Below, piece by piece: positions 19,002-27,208 of a stretch of 64,000 nt of DNA. Where the stretch lies: NCBI GenBank assembly GCA_018993155.1, contig JAGKSX010000014.1, positions 1 to 64,000 of the forward strand. Direction: 5' to 3'. The first letter of the stretch is position 1; each line of letters starts with the position of its first letter. Below the pieces are notes generated by a model. That model did no database searches, was not told where the DNA came from, and saw only the letters and a list, made by a program, of their open reading frames with translations. The translations under genes were made by a program, and so were the position numbers. Source of the stretch: Hydrogenophaga sp. (GTDB lineage Bacteria > Pseudomonadota > Gammaproteobacteria > Burkholderiales > Burkholderiaceae_C).

Positions 19002-20053
19002 GCCTTCGGCGGCTCCGCGCGCGCCGCCGGTTCCCCACACGAATAGCAGTACCGCGCGAACGCGCTCTTGCGCGCCTGGCAGGCCGTGCAGTGGTTGTAC
19101 AGTCCCATGCCGCAGTGCGGGCAGAAGTCGTTCTTCGGGTCCTTCAGGTCCACCGCGCGCTCGCAGCCCGGGCACACCCCCTTGGCCAGGCGGGTCTGCG
19201 CGAGGTCGTAGTCCAGCTCCTGGCGGCGCTGCCGGTCGGGCAAGGCCTCGGCCTGCTGCTGGCGCCCCAGGTAGCGCTGCAGCGCCTGGATGGCATAGCG
19301 CCCGCCGATCACGGTGAGCACGATGCCCACGATGTAGCGCACATAACCGCCATAGCTCGGCAGGTAGGGCACGAGCTCGACGAAGAACGCGAACAGCGCG
19401 AAAAAGATGAAGCCCCACACGAAAGGCCAGTAGGTGCTCTTGCGCTGCTTCGCGAACAGCCAGCCCGCCGCCACCAGCAGGGGCAGCGTGAGCGCCAGGC
19501 GGTAAAGGAACACGCGCAACTCCTGCGCGCGCTGGGCCGACTCGTAGGACTGCTGGGCGTCTTCCTGCATCTGCTGCAGCTCGGCCTGGGCCCGCTGCTG
19601 CACCTGCCGCGCGTCAAGCGCTGCCTGACGTTGTGACTCCACCGCCGCGAGCGCCTCGCGCTCGGCCTGGCGGTAACCGTCGAGCTGGCGCGTGCGCTCG
19701 ATCAGCTCCGGGTCCTGCTCGGGCCGCTGCGTGGCCAGGCGGGTGTTCAGCCAGTTGCCGAAGGTGTCGCGTGCCGCGCGGTGGTTGGCCTGCGCGGCCT
19801 GGTGTTGAAGCTGCGCCTGATCGAGCGCGTCCTGGGCCTCGCGCGCCCTGCGTTGCGCGGTCTCGATGACCAGCCGGACCTGTGGCGCGCGCTGCGGGTC
19901 CAGAAAATCGTCGAGCGTGCGCTGCTGCTCGACCTGCGGCAGGTCGCCCACGATGGTGCTGCCCAGCCCCACCAGGAACCATGCGAACACGAAGGCCACC
20001 AGCCAGAGGCCCCGGTGGAACCACTTCTCCGACCAACGCAATGCCTTGCCCAT
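18998..20053 (-). CDS. Coiled-coil zinc-ribbon membrane protein
   Basis: A 351-residue protein of unknown function. Visible parts in order: an N-terminal transmembrane segment ([21 protein letters not shown]), a long Gln/Ala/Arg-rich coiled coil (about residues 55-180), two or three hydrophobic helices (about 185-255), and a C-terminal double zinc ribbon with CPGC...CPHCG and CTAC...CYSCG pairs (about 300-340). The ATG at 20053 is preceded by TGGAGGACTG and is preferred over 20077. It is downstream of the DUF2145 gene on the same strand with a 28-bp gap, so they may form an operon. Confidence 0.7.
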   Translation of the reverse strand: MGKALRWSEKWFHRGLWLVAFVFAWFLVGLGSTIVGDLPQVEQQRTLDDFLDPQRAPQVRLVIETAQRRAREAQDALDQAQLQHQAAQANHRAARDTFGNWLNTRLATQRPEQDPELIERTRQLDGYRQAEREALAAVESQRQAALDARQVQQRAQAELQQMQEDAQQSYESAQRAQELRVFLYRLALTLPLLVAAGWLFAKQRKSTYWPFVWGFIFFALFAFFVELVPYLPSYGGYVRYIVGIVLTVIGGRYAIQALQRYLGRQQQAEALPDRQRRQELDYDLAQTRLAKGVCPGCERAVDLKDPKNDFCPHCGMGLYNHCTACQARKSAFARYCYSCGEPAARAEPPKA

Positions 20054-20081
20054 GTTCAGTCCTCCAGAAAGCCGCATCGTT

Positions 20082-20882
20082 TCACAAAGCCAGCGCCTGC
20101 GGCGCGGACGCCATGCCGCTGCGCGCCAGCCATTCGAACACCGAGTCCACCGTCACGGTCTCGATGCGGTCGGCAAACCGCTTCTCGTTCGGGTGGTCGT
20201 CGAAGGCCACGTTGGCCGTGCCGGCGCGCGCGCCGAGCCGCGTGAACGCGCCCAGCTTGAGCGGGGTCGGCTGGTAGCCCTTGAACCGCAGCCAGGCCTG
20301 GGCCTGTTCGCGCGTGCCGACACCGCTTTCGGCCGCCATCGCCAGGGTTTCGATCGCCCACTGGTTGGACTGCTGGTAACGTTGACCCCAGGCGTAGCTC
20401 ACCAGGTTGTAGGGCCGCGCGTGCAGGGCCACGGAACGCCGGGGGTCGTTCAACAGCTCGAACAGCGGCGCCTGCAGGGCCGGCGCCGGCACCACCCAGG
20501 CGGCCTCCTGGCGCCACAGGTCGTCCAGGAAAAACTCGCCCAGGCCCTGGCGGTACAGGTCGCCAGTGGCGGTGCCGCACTGGTTGAGCTTGTGCAGCAC
20601 GCGCCAGGGCCCTTGCGCCGTCTTGTAGGCCCAGCCCAGGTGCGAGTAGCGCAGCTGGTACTTGCTCAGGTCCTGCCCGGCGCGGGCCAGCACCACCACG
20701 CGCGCGCCGCTGCGGGCGTGCTCGGCGTCCAGCGCCTGCGCGGTGCGCTGCGCCAGCGCCATGCCCTGCTCGATGGTGTGCGCAGTGAGCGGTTTCTGTT
20801 CGCAGGAGCGGCCGGCGTGGGCCACCGCCGTGAACATCAACGCGGCAGCGCATCCGCAAGCGAAACGCAGCGCGGCCTTCAT
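20082..20882 (-). CDS. DUF2145 periplasmic protein
   Basis: A 266-residue exported protein (signal peptide MKAALRFACGCAAALMFTAVAHA) that matches the DUF2145 family, found in gamma- and betaproteobacteria and of unknown function. Conserved-looking stretches are RYSHLGWAYK and YNLVSYAWGQRYQQSNQW, where His and Cys/Asn residues could form an NlpC/P60-like or transglutaminase-like site; this is only a suggestion. It overlaps the upstream 151-residue gene by 4 bp (ATGA), so the two are translationally coupled. Confidence 0.75.
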   Translation of the reverse strand: MKAALRFACGCAAALMFTAVAHAGRSCEQKPLTAHTIEQGMALAQRTAQALDAEHARSGARVVVLARAGQDLSKYQLRYSHLGWAYKTAQGPWRVLHKLNQCGTATGDLYRQGLGEFFLDDLWRQEAAWVVPAPALQAPLFELLNDPRRSVALHARPYNLVSYAWGQRYQQSNQWAIETLAMAAESGVGTREQAQAWLRFKGYQPTPLKLGAFTRLGARAGTANVAFDDHPNEKRFADRIETVTVDSVFEWLARSGMASAPQALAL

Positions 20883-21334
20883 GGCGTCACCCGTTCGTTG
20901 TGCAGCAGGGCGCGGCCCAGCTCGTTGGGAACGAAGGCCAGCACCTCGCCGGCCGCCGAGAGCAGCACGCCGGTGCCGATCACGCTGACCGCCACCACGG
21001 TGCCCACGCCGACCACCACGCCCGAGGCCGCGCGGCCGGCAACCTCCACGCTGGCGCGGGCGCCGTCGGAAGCGCGTTCCAGCACATACACCGTGCCGCG
21101 CGCGGTGCTCTCCACCGTCTTCACCACCAGCACCGCACCGGCGGTGGAGAACGCCACCGGCAGCACACTGACAGCCGCCGCGCCCGCCGAGGCGGTGGCG
21201 GCCACGGAGGCCACCGGCAACAGGGACAGCGCGGCCGAGGCCTCACTCTGCGCCCGGACCGGGGCGCTGGCCAGGGACAAGGCCAGGCAGGCGCTGGCGA
21301 GCAGCGACACCGATTTCAGTTTGAACGTGTTCAT
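20879..21334 (-). CDS. Small secreted or membrane Ala/Val-rich protein
   Basis: A 151-residue protein with a signal peptide (MNTFKLKSVSLLASACLALSLASAPVRAQ) and then low-complexity Ala/Val/Ser/Gly sequence with hydrophobic stretches that could insert in a membrane (VVGVGTVVAVSVIGTGVLL, about residues 110-128). No family is recognised. The ATG at 21334 is chosen for the signal peptide and a GGAG 8 bases upstream. It is coupled to the DUF2145 gene by a 4-bp overlap and lies 41 bp after the YiaA/B gene, implying a four-gene minus-strand unit. Confidence 0.65.
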   Translation of the reverse strand: MNTFKLKSVSLLASACLALSLASAPVRAQSEASAALSLLPVASVAATASAGAAAVSVLPVAFSTAGAVLVVKTVESTARGTVYVLERASDGARASVEVAGRAASGVVVGVGTVVAVSVIGTGVLLSAAGEVLAFVPNELGRALLHNERVTP

Positions 21335-21375
21335 GGAAGGCTCCGGCTGGACAAGAAAAGAAGGGATGGATCGGT

Positions 21376-21867
21376 TCATTCGGCGGTGCCGGCGGTGCGT
21401 TCCTGCATCGCCTGCTGGCGGCCGCGAATCTGGGCCTCGCTCAGGTCGGCCTCGTGGCGGTCGCGCAGGGTCTTGGCCAGCGTGAACGCCGAGGTGACGA
21501 GGTAGAGCCAGCTCACCCCCAGATAGGCGCGGTAGGTGTCGTTGATCTCCATGCGCATCAGGCCCCAACCGGTCAGGCCCATGGCGACGGCAAAACCGCC
21601 CCAGACCACGATGCGCCACATCGGCGTTTCGGCTTCACCGCTGAGCGCGGCCTTCTGGCCATCGCGCACCGCCTTGGACAGCACGAACACGGTCGAGAGA
21701 CAGAACACGTAGCCCATCACCATGAACGCGCGGTCCAGCGACTGCCCGGGCAGCCAGGCCAGGCCGGTGGCGCACAGGAAGACGGCGACACCGAACGACA
21801 CCCACACCTGCAGTTGCCAGGCACGGGTGTCGCGCATCACGATGAGGGAAGAACGGTTCGAGGCCAT
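21376..21867 (-). CDS. YiaA/YiaB-like inner membrane protein
   Basis: A 163-residue protein with four hydrophobic helices arranged as two YiaA/B-like units (ending LSKAVRDGQ and LAKTLRDRH), a second homologue of the one at 18561-19001 but more diverged. It appears to lead the unit that includes the 151-residue protein, DUF2145 and the zinc-ribbon protein. The gene pair of YiaA/B proteins flanking this unit suggests a shared envelope role. Confidence 0.75.
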   Translation of the reverse strand: MASNRSSLIVMRDTRAWQLQVWVSFGVAVFLCATGLAWLPGQSLDRAFMVMGYVFCLSTVFVLSKAVRDGQKAALSGEAETPMWRIVVWGGFAVAMGLTGWGLMRMEINDTYRAYLGVSWLYLVTSAFTLAKTLRDRHEADLSEAQIRGRQQAMQERTAGTAE

Positions 21868-21960
21868 GTGAAAACCCTTGGGGTTGTTGAGGAGCCGCGA
21901 TGGTGCTGCGGCGCCCCTTCAAAAGACCAGGGAAACTCGACCTGTATCGAAAAATGGCTG

Positions 21961-21987
21961 AGCGGGTATCGCATGGCGATACCCGCT
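21961..21987 (-). terminator. Perfect 12-bp hairpin after the LplT-PlsC gene
   Basis: AGCGGGTATCGC (21961-21972) pairs with GCGATACCCGCT (21976-21987) around a 3-base loop, just past the minus-strand stop at 21995. On the minus strand a TTTTT run follows about 7 bases later, so it is an imperfect intrinsic terminator or 3'-end stabiliser. Confidence 0.55.
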
Positions 21988-21994
21988 GGCGAAA

Positions 21995-23950
21995 TCAGCG
22001 CAGCAGCTGGGCGACCCGCGCCTGCAAGGCCTCGGGCGCCACGGCCGAGGGTGGCATCGGTTCGCCCACGTTCAGCCCGACACGGTTGAACAGGCCGCGC
22101 CGGAACGGACGGACCATGGCGGTCTTCTCGCCGTGGCGCACCTCGACCCGGCTGAAGAAGGAGCCCCAGAGGTTGGTCAGCGCCATCGGGATCACCGGCA
22201 CCTGCAGGCCGTCGGCCTCGGCGCGCTCGAGGATCTTCATCACGCCACCCTTGAAGGGCTGCAGCTGGCCGTCGGCCGTGATGCCGCCTTCGGGGAAGAT
22301 GGCCAGCAGCTCGCCCTCGCGCAGCACGGCGGCGGCGGCCTCGAACGCGGCCTCGTAGGCCGCCGCGTCTTCCTTCTGCGGCGCGATCGGAATCGCCTTG
22401 GCCAGCCGGAACAGCGCGCCCAGCACCGGCACGCGGAAGATGCGGTGGTCCATCAGGAAGCGGATCGGGCGCGGGCTCGCGGCCATGAGCAGCACCGCGT
22501 CGACAAAGCTCACGTGGTTGCAGACGATCACGGCCGCGCCGTCGGTGGGGATGTGCATGTCGCCCGTGACCTTGAAGCGGTACACGCAGCGCGAAGCCAC
22601 CCAGGCCACGAAGCGCAACAGGTACTCAGGCACCAGCATGAAGATGTAGAACGCCACCACCGCGTTGGCCAGGCCCACCAGCAGGAACATCTGCGGGATC
22701 GTGAAGCCCGCACCCAGCAGCGCCCCGGCAATCAGCGCGCTGGCGATCATGAACAGCGCGTTGAGGATGTTGTTGGCCGCGATGATGCGCGCGCGGTGCG
22801 TGGGCTGGCTGCGCATCTGGATCAGCGCGTACATCGGCACGCTGTACAGGCCGGCGAACAGGCTGAGCAGGGTCAGGTCGGCCAGCACGCGCCAGTGGCC
22901 CGGCACCGCCATGAACTCGGCCACGCCCTGGCTGGCCACCGGCGGCAGGCCGCGCGAGGCGAAGTACAGGTCAATGGCGAACACGCTCATGCCGATGGCG
23001 CCGAGCGGCACGAGGCCGATTTCCACGTGCCGGCGCGAGAGCACCTCGCACAGCAGCGAGCCGGTGCCGATGCCGACCGAGAACACGATGAGCAGCAGCG
23101 AGGCCACCTGCTCGTTGCCGTGCAGCACCTCCTTGGCGAAGCTCGGGAACTGGCTCAGGAAGACGGCGCCGAAGAACCACATCCAGCTGATGCCCAGCAC
23201 CGAGCGGAACACCACCGTGTTGCCGTGCGCGAGTTTCAGGTTGCGCCAGGTCTCGGTGAAGGGGTTCCAGTTGATCTTCAGGCCGGGGTCGGTGGCGGGC
23301 GTGGCGGGCACGTAGTGCGACGTGACGCGGCCCAGGATGGCCAGGGCCACGCAGCTGAAGCCGACGTGGTGCGCGCCGATCTCGGGCACGGCGATGATCA
23401 GCCCGCCGGCCAGGTTGCCCAACAGGATGGCCACGAAGGTGCCCATCTCCACCATGCCGTTGCCGCCGGTGAGCTCGCGCTCGCCCAGGTGGTGCGGCAG
23501 GTAGGCGAACTTCACCGGGCCGAACAGCGTGGAATGCAGACCCATGAGGAAGGTGCAGGCCAGCAGCAGCACGATGTTCGTGCTGAAGAAGGCCCACGCG
23601 GCCAGGGCCATGATGAGCACCTCCAGCCGTTTCACGAAGACGATCAGCGTCTTCTTGTCGTATTTGTCGGCGAGCTGGCCGCTGGTGGCCGAGAACAGCA
23701 GGAAAGGCAGGATGAACAGGGCGCCGATCACCAGCCCGGCCAGGGTGGGCGGCAGCCAGGCCACCTGCAGCTGGTAGGTCACCAGCACGGTGAAGGCGAA
23801 CTTGAACAGGTTGTCGTTCGCCGCGCCGAGGAACTGCGTCCAGAAGAAGGGCGCGAAGCGGCGCTGGCCGAGCAGCGCGAACTGGCCGCCTTCGTGGGCC
23901 GGGGCGTGCGACGGATGGGCCACGGCGGACGTGGCGGTGGATGGGCTCAT
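21995..23950 (-). CDS. LplT-like MFS transporter fused to PlsC acyltransferase
   Basis: A 651-residue fusion. Residues about 25-430 are an MFS transporter of the lysophospholipid-flippase (LplT) type (FFWTQFLGAANDNLFKFA is characteristic). Residues about 440-651 are a PlsC acyltransferase with NHVSFVD (the HX4D catalytic box) and FPEGG. In E. coli Aas the acyltransferase is instead fused to an acyl-ACP synthetase; here that domain is absent. The likely role is flipping lysophospholipids inward and re-acylating them. The ATG at 23950 follows a perfect AGGAGGAG. It is divergent from an HTH regulator. Confidence 0.88.
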   Translation of the reverse strand: MSPSTATSAVAHPSHAPAHEGGQFALLGQRRFAPFFWTQFLGAANDNLFKFAFTVLVTYQLQVAWLPPTLAGLVIGALFILPFLLFSATSGQLADKYDKKTLIVFVKRLEVLIMALAAWAFFSTNIVLLLACTFLMGLHSTLFGPVKFAYLPHHLGERELTGGNGMVEMGTFVAILLGNLAGGLIIAVPEIGAHHVGFSCVALAILGRVTSHYVPATPATDPGLKINWNPFTETWRNLKLAHGNTVVFRSVLGISWMWFFGAVFLSQFPSFAKEVLHGNEQVASLLLIVFSVGIGTGSLLCEVLSRRHVEIGLVPLGAIGMSVFAIDLYFASRGLPPVASQGVAEFMAVPGHWRVLADLTLLSLFAGLYSVPMYALIQMRSQPTHRARIIAANNILNALFMIASALIAGALLGAGFTIPQMFLLVGLANAVVAFYIFMLVPEYLLRFVAWVASRCVYRFKVTGDMHIPTDGAAVIVCNHVSFVDAVLLMAASPRPIRFLMDHRIFRVPVLGALFRLAKAIPIAPQKEDAAAYEAAFEAAAAVLREGELLAIFPEGGITADGQLQPFKGGVMKILERAEADGLQVPVIPMALTNLWGSFFSRVEVRHGEKTAMVRPFRRGLFNRVGLNVGEPMPPSAVAPEALQARVAQLLR

Positions 23951-24033
23951 GCGGATCTCCTCCTGTGGACTTGTGCGGCGGATTCTGCCGCACGGCGCAA
24001 TGTGATGCTCCCCACCCCATACGGCATCACTTT

Positions 24034-24080
24034 CCGATACAGTCGATCCAGACCGAACCTCAAGTACCGAATACCGATAC
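24034..24080. promoter_or_regulatory. CCGA direct-repeat array between divergent genes
   Basis: CCGATAC at 24034-24040 and 24074-24080 are exactly 40 bp apart (about four helical turns); ACCGAA occurs at 24053 and 24066 between them. The array covers the only gap between the LplT-PlsC gene and the HTH regulator, so it may bind that regulator. This is an inference. Confidence 0.35.
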
Positions 24081-24091
24081 CCATCGACCCC

Positions 24092-24823
24092 ATGAGCACC
24101 ACCGCTGACCTCGTTCTCGCGCTCAAGAAGGAACTGAAGGCCGCGCAGATGACCTACGCCGATCTCGCGCAGGCCATCGGCATGGCGGAGTCCAGCGTCA
24201 AACGCATGCTGGCCGGCGGCGACATGTCGCTCTCGCGCGTGGACGAGATCTGCCGCGCCTTGAAGCTGGACTTCGCCGAGCTGTCGCGGCGCGTGGCCGA
24301 CAACCAGCCCCTGCTGCGCGAGATATCGCAGGAGCAGGAACGCGCGGTGGTGGCCGACAAGAAACTGCTGCTCGTCGCCATCTGCGTGCTCAGCCAGTGG
24401 ACGCTGGAGCAGATGACCGCCCAGTACCGGCTGAGCGAGGCCGAGTGCGTGAAGTACCTGGCGCAGCTCGACCGCATCGGCATCATCGAACTGCGCCCGC
24501 TCAACCGCTACCGCCTCAAGCTGGCCAAGACCTTCCGCTGGCGACCGCACGGGCCGGTGATGAACTACTTCCGCGAGCACGCGCTGCTGGACTATTTCGC
24601 GGGCGGTTTCGACGGCAGCGGCGAAGGCGTGATGCTGGTGCACGGCTCGGTCAGCCGCACGCTGGCGCCGGCCTTCCTGGAGCGCCTTCAGCGCGTGGCG
24701 CAGGACTTCGCGCAGCAGCACCAGACCGACCAGAAGCTCAGCGAGAAGGACCGCGAGGGCTACACGCTCGTGTTGGCCATGCGCAGCTGGGAGTTCGAGG
24801 CGTTCACCCAGTTGCGGCGCTGA
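24092..24823 (+). CDS. XRE-type HTH transcriptional regulator
   Basis: A 243-residue protein. Residues about 8-65 form an XRE helix-turn-helix (MTYADLAQAIGMAESSVKRML and LSRVDEICRALKLDFAEL). The rest (LSQWTLEQMTAQYRLSEAEC, winged-helix-like, then a C-terminal region) matches no family I can name. It is divergent from the LplT-PlsC gene and 11 bp ahead of an MFS gene, so it may control either. Confidence 0.8.
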   Translation: MSTTADLVLALKKELKAAQMTYADLAQAIGMAESSVKRMLAGGDMSLSRVDEICRALKLDFAELSRRVADNQPLLREISQEQERAVVADKKLLLVAICVLSQWTLEQMTAQYRLSEAECVKYLAQLDRIGIIELRPLNRYRLKLAKTFRWRPHGPVMNYFREHALLDYFAGGFDGSGEGVMLVHGSVSRTLAPAFLERLQRVAQDFAQQHQTDQKLSEKDREGYTLVLAMRSWEFEAFTQLRR

Positions 24824-24834
24824 GTGAGACCGGC

Positions 24835-26013
24835 ATGAACCACCCCGTTCCGCGCCACATCCTGCCCGTGCTGGTGCTGGCCCAGTTCCTGGGCACCTCG
24901 CTCTGGTTCGCGGTCAACGCCGTCATGCCCGATCTGCAGCACGAGCTGGGCTGGCCCACCAGCACCGTGGGCACGCTCACCTCGGCGCTGCAGTTCGGCT
25001 TCATCGCCGGCACGCTGTTGTTCGCGCTGCTGGCCATCGCCGATCGGTTCGCGCCGCGCCGCGTATTCCTCGTGTGCTCGCTGGCCGGCGCAGCCTGCAC
25101 CGTGGGGGCCTGGTGGATGGTGCGCGACCCCACCGCGCTGCTGGCCTGGCGTTTCGCCACCGGCTTCTTCCTGGCCGGGATCTACCCGGTGGGCATGAAG
25201 ATCGCGGCCCAGTGGTACACGCGCGGCCTGGGCGGTGCGCTGGGCCTGCTGATCGGGGCGCTGGTGCTGGGCTCGGCCAGCGCGCACGCGCTGCGCGCGC
25301 TCAGCGGCGCCCTGCCCTGGCCCACGCTCATGCTGGGCGTGGCGGCGCTGGCCGCCGCGGGCGGCCTGCTGCTGTACTTCGGCACCAGCGATCCGCCCGG
25401 CGCGGCCCAGCGCGTGACCACGCTGCAATGGCGCGCCCTGGCCACGATGTGGACGGATGCGCGTGTGCGCAGTTCGGTGCTCGGTTACTTCGGCCATATG
25501 TGGGAGCTCTACACCATGTGGGTGATGGTGCCGCTGGTGCTGGCCACGCGCTTCGAGGGCACGGCGCTTTCGTGGACCGCCTTCCTCGTGCTGGGCGCGG
25601 GCGCGATCGGCTGCGCGGGCGGGGGCTGGCTCGCGCCGCGCTGGGGCAGCGCGCGGGTGGCGGGCACGCAGCTCGCGCTCAGCGGCGCCTGCTGCCTCGC
25701 GGCACCCTGGGCCATCGGCGCGCCCACGGCGCTGTTCTTCGCCTGGCTGGTGCTCTGGGGCATCACGGTCTCGGGCGACTCGCCGCAGTTCTCCACGCTC
25801 ACCGCGCGCAACGCGCCGCCCCAGGCCGTGGGCAGCGTGCTGACGCTCACCAACAGCATCGGCTTCGGCATTTCGATCGTGAGCATCCTGCTGTTCGTCT
25901 CGCTCGCCGAACACGTGGCGCTGGGGGCGCTGCTGCCCTGGCTGGCGATCGGCCCGGCGCTGGGCCTGTGGGCCCTGTGGCCGCTGTGGTGCGAGGAAGC
26001 TCGACACGCCTGA
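24835..26013 (+). CDS. MFS transporter
   Basis: A 392-residue major facilitator with 12 hydrophobic segments. LWFAVNAVMPDL near the N-terminus and the ADRFAPRR loop between helices 2 and 3 are typical of the CynX/NimT or general MFS class. The substrate is unknown. It starts 11 bp after the HTH gene, so the two are probably co-transcribed. It ends 7 bp from the convergent response regulator. Confidence 0.82.
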   Translation: MNHPVPRHILPVLVLAQFLGTSLWFAVNAVMPDLQHELGWPTSTVGTLTSALQFGFIAGTLLFALLAIADRFAPRRVFLVCSLAGAACTVGAWWMVRDPTALLAWRFATGFFLAGIYPVGMKIAAQWYTRGLGGALGLLIGALVLGSASAHALRALSGALPWPTLMLGVAALAAAGGLLLYFGTSDPPGAAQRVTTLQWRALATMWTDARVRSSVLGYFGHMWELYTMWVMVPLVLATRFEGTALSWTAFLVLGAGAIGCAGGGWLAPRWGSARVAGTQLALSGACCLAAPWAIGAPTALFFAWLVLWGITVSGDSPQFSTLTARNAPPQAVGSVLTLTNSIGFGISIVSILLFVSLAEHVALGALLPWLAIGPALGLWALWPLWCEEARHA

Positions 26014-26020
26014 GACGGCC

Positions 26021-27181
26021 TCAGTGCGCCAGGTGCTTGGCCACCTTTTTCAGCAGAAGGTCGCGGTTGAACGGCTTGGCCACGAAGCCCACGGCGCCCG
26101 CCTTGCGGCTTTCCACGATCACCTCCTTTTCGATCTGGCCCGTGATCATGATCACTGGAACGCCCACGTTGGACTTGCTGGCCTTGAAATCGCGCGTGAG
26201 CAAGATGCCGTTGGAGTCCGGCAACAAGACGTCCATCAGGATCAGGTCTGGCCGGTTCGTGGCCAGAAACAGCTGGGCATCTGCCGCGGTGCCCACCGCT
26301 TCGACGTCGTATTGCGCGCTGTTCAGCACCTGTTTGAGCAAGCGGCGCATGAACACATCGTCATCCACGACCAGCAGCTGCGGGCGACTCAGTTTGGCGC
26401 GGTGCACCATCGCCTGGGTGGCTCTCAGTGGTTCGGCCAGTTCGCTGGTGATCGTGTCCACCCAATCGTGCACCGGTTGGGCCGCCCGCACCACGTGTTC
26501 CAGCGTGGGAATCAAGGACTCGCGCTGCAGATCGCCAAAGGCCTGCTTCACGCGCGAGGCGTCGCGCACCGTCAGAGCGTTGTCCAGGCCGTTGGCCAGG
26601 ATGCGTTCGGACAGGCCCCCCATCGCGCGGCTGACCGAAACCTGGGCCATGCGCGCGGAGCTTTGCGCGTTCTTCGCGTGCACCCGACCCAGCTTCACCT
26701 GCTGCGCGAGCTGCTCCTCCAGCGCCTCGGCACGTCGGGCCAGGGTAGCCAACTCGGACAGCGGTTCAAGCGCCTGCTCTTGGTCCAGGGCGCACAGCGC
26801 CAGGTGCGCCGACATGGGCAACCGCCTGGCGTCGTGCACCAGGGGCCAGAACAGCACGTAGTCGTCAAACACCTCCTGCATGCAGAGATCGAAGGCGCGG
26901 TGCATGCTTTCCTTGTCGCACAGCAGCAGCGTGCGGTGTGCCAGCGACTGGATCACCTCGCTGCGCCGATACAGGCCCAGGTAGAAGCGCTCACAGGCTT
27001 CCAGTGACTTGAAGGCCAGCACCAGCAGTTGCGGCTTCAGCCGGTCGAATACCGCGTCCGACTTCATCGGATCTGTCGTGCCCTCGGTGAGTGGGTAACG
27101 ACTGCGCAGCATGCCGCAGACCTGTTCTGCATCCACGGCGTTGTCGCCGACAACGAGGATGCGCGCGTCTTTGTGCTTCAT
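26021..27181 (-). CDS. Response regulator with degenerate N-terminal and intact C-terminal receiver
   Basis: A 386-residue protein. The C-terminal receiver (about residues 269-386) has the acidic triad VVDDD, phospho-acceptor Asp in LILMDVLLPD (about 317), Thr in MITG and Lys in VAKPF (about 369). The N-terminal about 120 residues look receiver-like (ILVVGDNAVDAEQVCGML) but have LLVLAFKS where the acceptor Asp would lie, so that half is probably a pseudo-receiver. A helical linker (about 140-260) joins them. No DNA-binding domain is present. It lies 27 bp downstream of the hybrid kinase gene and is a likely output partner. Confidence 0.82.
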   Translation of the reverse strand: MKHKDARILVVGDNAVDAEQVCGMLRSRYPLTEGTTDPMKSDAVFDRLKPQLLVLAFKSLEACERFYLGLYRRSEVIQSLAHRTLLLCDKESMHRAFDLCMQEVFDDYVLFWPLVHDARRLPMSAHLALCALDQEQALEPLSELATLARRAEALEEQLAQQVKLGRVHAKNAQSSARMAQVSVSRAMGGLSERILANGLDNALTVRDASRVKQAFGDLQRESLIPTLEHVVRAAQPVHDWVDTITSELAEPLRATQAMVHRAKLSRPQLLVVDDDVFMRRLLKQVLNSAQYDVEAVGTAADAQLFLATNRPDLILMDVLLPDSNGILLTRDFKASKSNVGVPVIMITGQIEKEVIVESRKAGAVGFVAKPFNRDLLLKKVAKHLAH

Positions 27182-27208
27182 CGTCAGGTCCGGGTTGGTT
27201 GGTTCGGC

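Noticed and set aside
20102-20882. Catalytic Cys-His peptidase site in DUF2145
   Set aside because: Cys and His residues are present, but their order and spacing do not match any peptidase family well enough to call an activity.
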